From contig CAZPAH010000150.1 of NCBI GenBank assembly GCA_964584495.1, positions 1 through 6,155 of the forward strand: a DNA stretch of 6,155 bases. Direction: 5' to 3'. Below the pieces are notes generated by a model, which did not search any database, had not been told where the DNA came from, and saw only the letters and a program-made list of their open reading frames with translations. Source of the stretch: CAZPAH01 sp964584495 (GTDB lineage: Bacteria; Krumholzibacteriota; Krumholzibacteriia; Krumholzibacteriales; Krumholzibacteriaceae). This document shows, piece by piece, positions 1 through 5,918 of the stretch (the stretch's first letter is position 1; the number at the start of each line of letters is the position of its first letter). The position numbers and the translations under genes were made by a program.

Positions 1-449
1 ATCAGTTCGGGGGCAAGATTCCCCTGGGCGATATAAAGATCAGCGGATTCATGCTTCAAAACGGATCTCCCCTGACCGGATGGGCGTTCGAAAAAGGGCT
101 TTCTCCGCTCGGCGGCTGGGGCAAGTATATCGTCACGATAGCAGTATTTCTATTCGCGCTATCGACAGCGATCTCTTGGTCCTATTACGGCGACAGGAGC
201 ATAGAGTACCTTCTAGGATCGTCGGCGATCATGCCTTACAGGATATTCTTCTGTATAATGCAATTCCTCGGGGCGGTTTTTTCACTCGAGATCGTTTGGG
301 GTTTCGGAGATACGGCGCTTGGACTTATGGCCATTCCCAACCTGATTGCAATATTCGCCTTATCCGGTGTTGTTAAGAAGCTGACAAAAGATTATTTCTC
401 GCGCACCCATACGAGATACAAAAAATCGTTATTCGGCAACAGGAAATAG
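1..449 (+). CDS. Sodium:alanine symporter (AGCS family), C-terminal fragment
   Basis: This is the last 148 residues of an inner-membrane amino acid carrier that couples Na+ (or H+) to uptake of alanine or glycine. The reading frame is open to the left window edge (first whole codon at base 3), so the gene is cut by the window, not broken. The methionine encoded at 51 lies inside the conserved region and is not the start. Family-typical stretches are visible: WGKYIV leading into a membrane segment (fragment residues about 43-60), then SWSYYGDR, then PYRIFF with a second segment (about 77-96), then LMAIPNLIA with a third (about 106-125). A lysine- and arginine-rich tail follows, as expected for a cytoplasmic C terminus. 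Family members are usually 450-500 residues, so about two thirds is missing upstream. The exact substrate cannot be told from this part. Confidence 0.93.
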   Translation, partial: QFGGKIPLGDIKISGFMLQNGSPLTGWAFEKGLSPLGGWGKYIVTIAVFLFALSTAISWSYYGDRSIEYLLGSSAIMPYRIFFCIMQFLGAVFSLEIVWGFGDTALGLMAIPNLIAIFALSGVVKKLTKDYFSRTHTRYKKSLFGNRK

Positions 450-468
450 ATGACAAGAAATACTATAA

Positions 469-495
469 TCGGGATCCGGCTGAGGGCGGTCCCGA
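469..495 (+). other. Stem-loop just after the symporter gene
   Basis: TCGGGATC (469-476) can pair with GGTCCCGA (488-495), one pair being T-G, around an 11-base loop. It sits 20 bp after the symporter stop. It is followed by CAAAAATTG and not by a run of T, so it is not a standard intrinsic terminator on the + strand. It may protect the 3' end of the symporter mRNA or be a weak or factor-dependent termination site. Confidence 0.35.
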
Positions 496-568
496 CAAAA
501 ATTGAACTCTAAGTATAAATATTATAAGATATATTGTTCGACTAGACATTATAATTTGGCCGAGCTTA

Positions 569-596
569 TTGACAGCTTGTTAAACAGGGATATAAT
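569..596 (+). promoter_or_regulatory. Consensus sigma70-type promoter, TTGACA-N16-TATAAT
   Basis: Both hexamers match the sigma70 consensus exactly: TTGACA at 569-574 and TATAAT at 591-596, with a 16-bp spacer. Transcription would begin near 602-604. The DNA upstream (about 497-556) is very AT-rich and could act as an UP element. The spacer holds a small palindrome, TGTT-A-AACA (578-586), and CAGGGA (585-590) is mirrored by TCCCTG (608-613) across the -10 box. These could be operator elements, though sites this short also arise by chance. No protein gene follows on this strand before the terminator at 690-718. Confidence 0.8.
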
Positions 597-602
597 ATAA
601 AT

Positions 603-716
603 GAAAGTCCCTGCTGAATTGGTGAGGTGAATGATTTTGGATTAAAACCGCGGGCTCAACTCATTAAGAGTTTGCTCCAGAGTTTTTCACCCCCACGGTT
701 CAAGTGGGGGCTTTTT
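603..716 (+). ncRNA. Candidate small RNA of about 110-115 nt, family not recognised
   Basis: The limits come from the consensus promoter at 569-596 and the intrinsic terminator at 690-718. Between them there is no credible gene: an ATG at 601 gives only nine codons and one at 631 only four. Visible structure is a 5-bp hairpin AACTC (658-662) / GAGTT (668-672) with a five-base ATTAA loop, a TTTTTC stretch at 683-688, and the 3' terminator hairpin. Genes further on are on the opposite strand, so it is not the leader or riboswitch of a following gene. I see no SRP RNA GGAAG core, no tRNA-like fold and no 6S-like length. The RNA call is inference from the promoter-terminator pair. The 5' end is uncertain by a few bases and the function is unknown. 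A trans-acting regulator is one possibility. Confidence 0.55.
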
Positions 717-718
717 GT
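690..718 (+). terminator. Strong rho-independent terminator
   Basis: CCCCCAC (690-696) pairs perfectly with GTGGGGG (704-710) around a seven-base loop, GGTTCAA, followed at once by CTTTTTGTTT. The T-tract lies only on the + side. Read from the - strand the hairpin is followed by TGAAAAAC, so it would not end transcripts from the phosphatase gene. It closes the candidate small RNA and would also stop any read-through from the symporter gene. Confidence 0.88.
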
Positions 719-720
719 TT

Positions 721-894
721 ATCCCCAACGTATTAGGGAAGAATCACCCACACGGACGCTTCCCACCCTCCCAGGCGCGAGAATCGGCGAGAGGGGATAG
801 ACCGCCGTCAGAGGGAGGAACGCCTACTCCACCGTTTTCAAGCAATGCAACGACCGTTTTCACCTTATGCGCGCCCTTAGGGAGCGATTAGGCT
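721..894. other. Intergenic stretch with no recognised gene
   Basis: The stretch lies between the small-RNA terminator and the end of the phosphatase gene. No RNA fold or intrinsic terminator was recognised in it. On the - strand a frame is open from 887 to a TGA at 744-746. A GTG at 861-863 would give 39 residues ending WEGGKRPCG, but it has no clear ribosome binding site and no family I can name. A 10-bp direct repeat lies in the middle (831-862). The stretch may be the decayed end of a mobile element or simply a long 3' untranslated region. Confidence 0.4.
831..862. repeat. Two 10-bp direct repeats, 22 bp apart
   Basis: ACCGTTTTCA occurs at 831-840 and again at 853-862, a start-to-start spacing of 22 bp or about two helical turns. 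In the small open frame on the - strand the two copies fall in different reading phases, so protein sequence does not explain them. With only two copies, chance is possible. Confidence 0.4.
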
Positions 895-1545
895 CTACCA
901 GTATATGATGTGATCCAAACCCTCTTTTTTCGCTTTTTCCGCAAGACGGGGGCCGGGATTCACAATGAAGGGATATCCGAATAAACGGAGAAATTCGAAG
1001 TCCGACCGATCGTCAGCATAAGCATACGATGACGATAGGTCGAATCTCTCCGTGTAATTCGAGCGGACTATCGCACTCTTATTCCTTCCATACGGGTGCA
1101 GGCCTATAATCCTCCCCGTGAAGCACCCCTCCGAGATCTCGAGCTCCGATCCATGCGCATGATCCGCTTGCAACTCCTCCTTGAAACAGGACAGCAGGGG
1201 GGTAACCGTTCCGGAAAGCAGCACTACCTCGCGGCCAGCGGCCCGATGTTCCTCGATCTTGTTCCTGGCCGCCGGCAAAATGGCCGGGGTGATATTTTCG
1301 CGGAAACAGTCCCGGGCCAAGTCCGCTATGCGGTAGATTCTCTTTCCAGCAAGGTACGATTTATTCCCCTTCAACGCTTCAAGGCCTCCCCTGCCCCACG
1401 CCGAAACAGCCTTTCCTATAAAACGAATCAGATCAGGTAGGCTCAACTCACGATTCGCAACGAGGTATCGGACAAAGATCTCTTCCGCAGATCTTCCCCG
1501 GATAATAGTTCCGTCTATATCGAAAACGGCAATCGACCCGGCCAT
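895..1545 (-). CDS. HAD superfamily subfamily IB phosphatase, possibly phosphatidylglycerophosphatase C-like
   Basis: This 216-residue protein is a phosphoserine-phosphatase-type HAD hydrolase. Motif I is DIDGT (residues 9-13, D9 the nucleophile and D11 the general acid). A helical cap follows (about 15-90). Motif II is LLSGT (S111), motif III lysine is K156 in GRNKS, and motif IV is ADDRSD (D178, D182). The usual motif IV form is GDSxxD, so Gly is Ala and Ser is Asp here, while both metal-binding aspartates are kept. The start codon directly follows the TAG of the CDP-alcohol phosphatidyltransferase gene with no gap. AGGA four bases upstream, inside that gene, serves as ribosome binding site, which points to translational coupling. 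E. coli PgpC belongs to the same HAD subfamily and removes the phosphate from phosphatidylglycerophosphate. That role is inferred here from the neighbour; other small phosphorylated substrates remain possible. Confidence 0.88.
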   Translation of the reverse strand: MAGSIAVFDIDGTIIRGRSAEEIFVRYLVANRELSLPDLIRFIGKAVSAWGRGGLEALKGNKSYLAGKRIYRIADLARDCFRENITPAILPAARNKIEEHRAAGREVVLLSGTVTPLLSCFKEELQADHAHGSELEISEGCFTGRIIGLHPYGRNKSAIVRSNYTERFDLSSSYAYADDRSDFEFLRLFGYPFIVNPGPRLAEKAKKEGLDHIIYW

Positions 1546-2205
1546 CTATTCCTGCATCTCCCTCCGTAGTTCTTTGGGATATTTCTGCTTGAGCAGGTAT
1601 ATCCTGCCATCCCATAGAACCGGCGCCCCCCTTACGACACACATAGCGAGAACGACATATGCGGCTATCTGTCCTCCGAGACCGAGAGCCTTCATCAGCT
1701 CCTGCGGCAATAAAAAATCGAAATGCTCGGCCGCCCCCCTAAGCGCAATCAGCCCCCCCAGGTAGCAGAAGATTACGGCCTTGCCCGCCCCGTACAACCC
1801 CCGGCTGAATCGGGAACTAACGAGGAACCTTGTAACCGCCGATCTCATCATCGTCCGTTCACCGAAAGCGGTCCTTCCCTCGGTAAAGGCGATGCTGCGG
1901 AGCATATCCGTAAGGAATCCTCTTGTGATAACAATTAGCGGAATCCAGAAGGAGATCATTCCCACGGTGCAGAAATATATCCAGTAGACATTTTCCACGA
2001 TTCTATCGCCCGTAATATCAAGCAATGCGCCCAGGTCCGAATTAATTTTCAGCTTCCTCGCGATATATCCATCGAGCGCGTCCATGTAGATTATGCAGAT
2101 CGTAAGGACAAAAGCGGCAAGTTGACCGAAAAACCCCGATTGGAAAAGTATAACAGCCACAAAGACCAGGAGTATCCTGGACAGGGTTATAATATTCGCC
2201 GTCAT
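1546..2205 (-). CDS. CDP-alcohol phosphatidyltransferase, PgsA-like
   Basis: This integral membrane enzyme of 219 residues transfers a phosphatidyl group from CDP-diacylglycerol (or a similar CDP-lipid) to an alcohol, releasing CMP. The whole family signature is present at residues 42-67: D42, then D45-G46, A49-R50, G59, D63 and D67, spaced exactly as in D-xx-DG-xx-AR-x8-G-xxx-D-xxx-D. These aspartates bind the metal ions and one acts as the base. Hydrophobic segments are visible at about 8-40, 72-95, 141-157 and 176-192. The length suits PgsA-type phosphatidylglycerophosphate synthases. The following phosphatase gene favours a product that still carries a phosphate, such as PGP, but inositol-phosphate or other alcohols cannot be excluded. 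The ATG is preceded by GGGGGGAG five bases upstream, a strong ribosome binding site. Confidence 0.9.
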   Translation of the reverse strand: MTANIITLSRILLVFVAVILFQSGFFGQLAAFVLTICIIYMDALDGYIARKLKINSDLGALLDITGDRIVENVYWIYFCTVGMISFWIPLIVITRGFLTDMLRSIAFTEGRTAFGERTMMRSAVTRFLVSSRFSRGLYGAGKAVIFCYLGGLIALRGAAEHFDFLLPQELMKALGLGGQIAAYVVLAMCVVRGAPVLWDGRIYLLKQKYPKELRREMQE

Positions 2206-2228
2206 CGAATCTCCCCCCTGTTAAACGA

Positions 2229-2252
2229 GGCGGGCTGCGGGTGACGCCCGCC
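2229..2252. repeat. GC-rich inverted repeat in the leader of the lipid operon
   Basis: GGCGGGC (2229-2235) is mirrored by GCCCGCC (2246-2252) with a 10-base loop. An alternative pairing of GCGGG (2237-2241) with CCCGC (2247-2251) competes with it. On the - strand the stem would lie 23 bases before the start codon of the phosphatidyltransferase gene, just ahead of its ribosome binding site. No T-tract follows on either strand, so it is not an intrinsic terminator. It could be a leader hairpin that affects translation or a protein-binding site. Confidence 0.5.
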
Positions 2253-2292
2253 CCAAGATGTCCGGAAACCTGATTGAGGATTGTAAATTTCA

Positions 2293-2320
2293 AACATATT
2301 AACCGCATCGGCAATTTCAA
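2293..2320 (-). promoter_or_regulatory. Weak candidate promoter for the lipid operon
   Basis: On the - strand, TTGAAA (2315-2320) and TATGTT (2293-2298) are 16 bp apart, matching the sigma70 consensus at five and four of six bases. Transcription would start near 2287, leaving a leader of about 80 nt with the GC-rich inverted repeat. The same element contains two copies of AATTTCAAA (2286-2294 and 2313-2321, 27 bp apart), which may bind a regulator. Confidence 0.35.
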
Positions 2321-2347
2321 AGCAACATACGAATATAATTAAAATTA

Positions 2348-2376
2348 TTGAAAGAGGGACCCGGTCCATATATATT
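2348..2376 (+). promoter_or_regulatory. Promoter of the hybrid histidine kinase gene
   Basis: TTGAAA (2348-2353) and TATATT (2371-2376) are separated by 17 bp, each matching five of six consensus bases, with AT-rich DNA upstream. Transcription would start near 2383, about 70 nt before the chosen kinase start. It points away from the lipid operon promoter, so 2206-2453 is a divergent control region. Confidence 0.6.
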
Positions 2377-2453
2377 CCCACAATCTCGCCGGAAGGGATA
2401 AATTTACTTTCCCTCTGTTGTAAATGGTTTCATTTGTAATCAGTGGAAAGAAT

Positions 2454-5279
2454 ATGATCGAGCACCTGCTAGAGAATATCATCACAAGGGAGATATCAGA
2501 TCTATTCGAGAAATTCTGCTCGCTCACCGGTCTATCCGTCTCAGTCGTGACACCGCTCGGAGAATGCCTTATATCCACTTCCGACCAATCTTCGTCGCCT
2601 CGCGAACAATTACATCAGCATACTCTCAATCCCCTCCCATCAAAGGAGGAGGAAGACAATTCAGGAAAAGGCGAATTCCGGCAAAAGAAGTTCAGCCTGT
2701 ATCGAAGCGAAAACGGCTTTAATTACATCATCGCTCCGGTGTTTCTCGAAGGGATGCACATTGCGTCCTGCCACTTAGGAGATTTTATCCTATCCCCGGA
2801 AAAAAGGAAGGCCGAGCCCGTAAGCCTTCCTGGAACGGCTCAAAACGCCACCATCCTATCTTCGGAGCAACTTTCACTTATAGTCGATATCATAGTCGAT
2901 TTCTCGATCCTGATGGGTAAAAAGATGATCGAAGAGGAGAAGCAGGCGAGGATTACCGACAGAATGGAAGCTGCGAAGGAAAGATTCCGGATAGCGGCCG
3001 AGAGCGTGAGCGATCTGATATACGAGTGGAATATCGGCAATGATACTCTTGAATGGTTCGGTCAAATCGATGCGGCGCTCGGATACGAGCCGGGAGAGTT
3101 TCCCCGTACTCTTGATGCGTGGCTCGACTCCATCCACCCCGACGACAGGGAAAGATTGATCGAAGAGGTCCGTGTGCACAGGGAAAGCGGCGAGCCTCTT
3201 TCCACCGAGTACAGGATAATCAAGAAAGACGGCGCCATTCTCCACTGGACGGATCGCGGCACGACGATCTTCGACGACTCGGGCAATCCGGTCAAGCTTC
3301 TCGGCGTATGCACCGATATAACGTGCCGCAGGCTCACGGAAAAAGCTCTTTTCGAGAGCGAAGCCAAATTCCGCATGATATTCGAGGAATCGCCCCTCGG
3401 CATATGCCATTTCGATAGTAAGGGAATCATTACCGTCGCGAACAACAGCGCCAGAAAGATCATCGGAAGCGAGAAGAAAAGAATCATAGGCATTGAGATA
3501 CCAGCGATGCTTCCAGCACGGAAGATCCTGGAAGCCTTCAGGAAATCACTAGCGGGCGAGGATGGATCTTTCGAGGGAGAGGTCCCGAACCTAGCCGGGG
3601 GAAATAGTAGGATTCTCAAGGTCCGGTTTCGTCCGCTGTTTGAGATGAACGGTTCCGTCTCGGGCGGCATAGCGATTCTCGAAGATATCACAAAACAGAT
3701 AGAGGCGGAGAGAAAGCTGGAGGAAACCGAGAAGAGACACCGGTTCCTTCTCGAAGGACAGCGTGACGTTGTCATGACCTTGTCTCCCGAGGGTGCGATC
3801 ACCTACTGCAGTCCGGCGATCAAGAATTTCGGGGACTATGAGCCGGAGGACCTGTTGGGCGATAGCATCGAGAAATATCTGGTCGAGGGGCGGACGATAA
3901 TCGAGTTACTGAACAAGCAACTGAAAGATGATAACGAAGGCGCTAAATCTATAACCTATGAATTGATGTTCCTACCCAACTGGAAAGATCCTTTTCCGAT
4001 AGAAATGATAGCCAAACCGGTTAGCAGCGAAGGCAGAATCGAGGCATTTCACATCGTCAGCCGTGATATTTCAGAGCGAAAGCGGGCTGAAGCGGACAAG
4101 GCGGTTCTAGAGGAGCAGATCCTCAAGTCTCAGAAACTCGAGTCACTGGGTGTTCTTGCCGGAGGAATCGCCCACGATTTCAACAATATATTGGTGGCAA
4201 TCATCGGCAATACCGATCTCGCCATCTCCGAACTCCCGCAATCATCACCAGTCTACGAACATCTCGCCGACATCGGTGCCGCCGCCACCAGAGCCGCCGA
4301 CCTGTGCCGGCAGATGCTCGCCTATTCGGGAAAAGGCTCCTTCTTCAAACGCCCGGTCGATATCGCCGATACCGTGCGCGAAATGTCGCAGATACTGTTT
4401 GCTTCCCTTTCGGAAAACACGAAGCTCCAGTACGAGTTTCAGGAAGACATTCCGGCCATAGAGGCCGACGCGACGCAGATCCGTCAAGTAATAATGAACC
4501 TTTTAATAAACGCATCCGAAGCAATCGGGAAAGAGGGCGGCACCATATCGATCAGGACCGGCATGAAGAATTGCACAACCGAATTTCTGAACGGCACCTA
4601 CTTCAACGATGGACTGCCGGCGGGAAGGTACTGCTATCTTGAGGTGGCCGATAACGGGTGCGGTATGGACGGGGAGGTCCATTCCAAGATATTCGAGCCT
4701 TTTTACTCGACCAAGTTCACCGGTAGGGGATTGGGCCTGGCCTCGGTCATCGGCATCATTCGAGGGCACTGCGGAGCGATCACCATAGAAAGCAAGCCCG
4801 GGCATGGATCAATTTTTACGATATTCCTACCCGCGCTCGATAGCATGCCGGACCTTCCCGAAACCGTCCAACCCGCCAAGCCCGGCAAACTCGCCCTGTC
4901 GGGAACGATCCTATTAATAGACGACGATAAAGTTGTCTTGGATACGACCGAACGGATGCTGAACCGGTTGGGATTCCAAGTCATCAAGGCCTCGGGGGGA
5001 CTAGAGGGAATAGAGAAATTCAAGCTGCACAGGGATGAGATCATCCTTGTCATAGTCGATCTGACGATGCCCGGCGTCGACGGAGAGGGAACATTCAAGC
5101 AATTACGCTCTCTTGATGCCAATCTCGATATTATGCTTTCGAGCGGGTACAGCCAGGAAGAGATATCGAGACGCTACTCGGGAAAAGGTCTTACCGGTTT
5201 CCTTCAAAAGCCCTTTACAATCGATGAGCTGAAGATAAAACTCTCTCGACTTCCCAGCATGGAAAATATGGATGCGTAG
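2454..5279 (+). CDS. Hybrid sensor histidine kinase: PocR-like, three PAS domains, HisKA, HATPase, receiver
   Basis: This 941-residue signalling protein autophosphorylates on histidine and passes the phosphate to its own receiver. Domains in order: PocR-like sensor (about 5-150), coiled coil (150-178), PAS (176-295, with HPDDRERL and a PAC-like end GVCTDIT), PAS (302-420, ending AILEDIT), PAS (424-545, ending VSRDISERKRAE), HisKA with GGIAHDFNNIL (phosphate-accepting H574), HATPase with N box MNLLINASEA (N686), DNGCGM (D733) and GRGLGL (757-762), and a receiver with DDD (823-825), phospho-acceptor D869, S896 and K919. All catalytic residues are present. No signal peptide or membrane span is seen, so it is probably cytoplasmic. 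There is no DNA-binding output and no response-regulator gene nearby. ATG 2454 is preferred because GGAAAG lies just upstream and the fold begins there. ATG 2424 in the same frame would add ten residues but has no ribosome binding site. Confidence 0.92.
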   Translation: MIEHLLENIITREISDLFEKFCSLTGLSVSVVTPLGECLISTSDQSSSPREQLHQHTLNPLPSKEEEDNSGKGEFRQKKFSLYRSENGFNYIIAPVFLEGMHIASCHLGDFILSPEKRKAEPVSLPGTAQNATILSSEQLSLIVDIIVDFSILMGKKMIEEEKQARITDRMEAAKERFRIAAESVSDLIYEWNIGNDTLEWFGQIDAALGYEPGEFPRTLDAWLDSIHPDDRERLIEEVRVHRESGEPLSTEYRIIKKDGAILHWTDRGTTIFDDSGNPVKLLGVCTDITCRRLTEKALFESEAKFRMIFEESPLGICHFDSKGIITVANNSARKIIGSEKKRIIGIEIPAMLPARKILEAFRKSLAGEDGSFEGEVPNLAGGNSRILKVRFRPLFEMNGSVSGGIAILEDITKQIEAERKLEETEKRHRFLLEGQRDVVMTLSPEGAITYCSPAIKNFGDYEPEDLLGDSIEKYLVEGRTIIELLNKQLKDDNEGAKSITYELMFLPNWKDPFPIEMIAKPVSSEGRIEAFHIVSRDISERKRAEADKAVLEEQILKSQKLESLGVLAGGIAHDFNNILVAIIGNTDLAISELPQSSPVYEHLADIGAAATRAADLCRQMLAYSGKGSFFKRPVDIADTVREMSQILFASLSENTKLQYEFQEDIPAIEADATQIRQVIMNLLINASEAIGKEGGTISIRTGMKNCTTEFLNGTYFNDGLPAGRYCYLEVADNGCGMDGEVHSKIFEPFYSTKFTGRGLGLASVIGIIRGHCGAITIESKPGHGSIFTIFLPALDSMPDLPETVQPAKPGKLALSGTILLIDDDKVVLDTTERMLNRLGFQVIKASGGLEGIEKFKLHRDEIILVIVDLTMPGVDGEGTFKQLRSLDANLDIMLSSGYSQEEISRRYSGKGLTGFLQKPFTIDELKIKLSRLPSMENMDA

Positions 5280-5315
5280 AGGTTGCTGTTCTGCCTGCTC
5301 GGACCACCGCATTTA

Positions 5316-5918
5316 TCATATTCTGCCGGCGGGAAAACAGCCCCGGCGGATCACCTCCGGCGGAAACGACGTGAAATCTACCAGTGTTGAAGGTTCGTTA
5401 ACGGATCTTCCCCTCCGTGAAATGTAAGCATCGGCACCCGGAAATTTTTTAATAATCGCGTCGATATTCCTTTCGGGGCTTTCCCCGGCAATATTCACGC
5501 TGGTCGAGACCAGGGGCCGTCCGAGTATCGACACTATCTTTCTAAGGTAAGGGGCTTTTGGAACCCTGACCGCGAGCTTATCCCTGAAAACCAGTTCGCC
5601 GGGCAACCGGTCGTTGGCCGGCAGGAGGGCCGTAAGGGGACTCGGCCATAATCTCTCGAGTTTGCTCCTTGCAGTATCCGGCCACTTGGAAACGAGGGAA
5701 TCGACCATATCGATACCATCGGCCAGGAGGATAAAACCTTTTCTCGATACGGTTCCCTTTATCCTTGAAATTCTCCCGACGGCCTCGATATTCCCTGATA
5801 CACAGTGGAATCCATATATTGTATCCGTAGGAAGTACCGCTATTCCCCCCCCGTCGAGCAGGCGGGCGACGAGGGCGCTTTTCTCCGGGGTGAAATATCC
5901 TGTTACCGGCTTGTCCAT
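5316..5918 (-). CDS. tsaC: Threonylcarbamoyl-AMP synthase, TsaC/Sua5 (YrdC) family
   Basis: This protein is predicted to make L-threonylcarbamoyladenylate from threonine, bicarbonate and ATP, the first step of the t6A modification next to the anticodon of ANN-decoding tRNAs. It is a 200-residue YrdC domain without the extra Sua5 C-terminal domain, so it is the short TsaC form. Visible motifs are LPTDTIYG (PTDTIYG at residues 30-36), IKGT (K54), STSVN (S138 to N142, the family SxN site), PSTLVDF (about 176-182) and IRRG near the end. The usual lysine-x-arginine is K54-G-T56 here, with an arginine three residues on; this may mark a divergent TsaC or a YciO-like relative. The ATG at 5918 overlaps the purE end by 16 bp, suggesting translational coupling, with GAG four bases upstream. 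An in-frame ATG at 5951 would add 11 residues and overlap by 49 bp. The 3' end lies 36 bp from the convergent kinase gene. Confidence 0.85.
   Translation of the reverse strand: MDKPVTGYFTPEKSALVARLLDGGGIAVLPTDTIYGFHCVSGNIEAVGRISRIKGTVSRKGFILLADGIDMVDSLVSKWPDTARSKLERLWPSPLTALLPANDRLPGELVFRDKLAVRVPKAPYLRKIVSILGRPLVSTSVNIAGESPERNIDAIIKKFPGADAYISRRGRSVNEPSTLVDFTSFPPEVIRRGCFPAGRI

Noticed and set aside
80..376. 98-codon frame on the + strand within the symporter fragment
   Set aside because: It is out of phase with the well-conserved symporter sequence and has no family match by eye.
690..710. tRNA T-arm, suggested by GGTTCAA in the loop
   Set aside because: The TTCAA is not placed at the start of a seven-base T-loop, there is no acceptor, D or anticodon arm, and a T-tract follows, so it is a terminator.
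603..716. Riboswitch or leader peptide
   Set aside because: No gene follows on the + strand after the terminator, and the small frames at 601 and 631 are nine and four codons without a regulated partner.
577..2226. TGTTAAAC shared by the small-RNA promoter (578-585) and the lipid operon leader (2219-2226)
   Set aside because: Only eight bases match and the positions relative to the promoters differ, so a shared operator is not supported.
2874..3802. Long open frames on the - strand opposite the kinase gene (178 and 246 codons)
   Set aside because: They lie wholly inside a gene with clear domains on the + strand, show no recognisable family and have low-complexity, serine- and arginine-rich translations typical of antisense shadows.
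4150..4805. Several 80-112 codon frames in both directions inside the kinase core
   Set aside because: They overlap the conserved HisKA and HATPase motifs in other phases; compositions are rich in Pro, Ser and Arg with no family features.
5326..5363. Three copies of CCGGCGG near the end of tsaC (5326, 5343, 5357)
   Set aside because: They lie in coding sequence at irregular spacing and in different reading phases; short GC-rich words like this are expected by chance.
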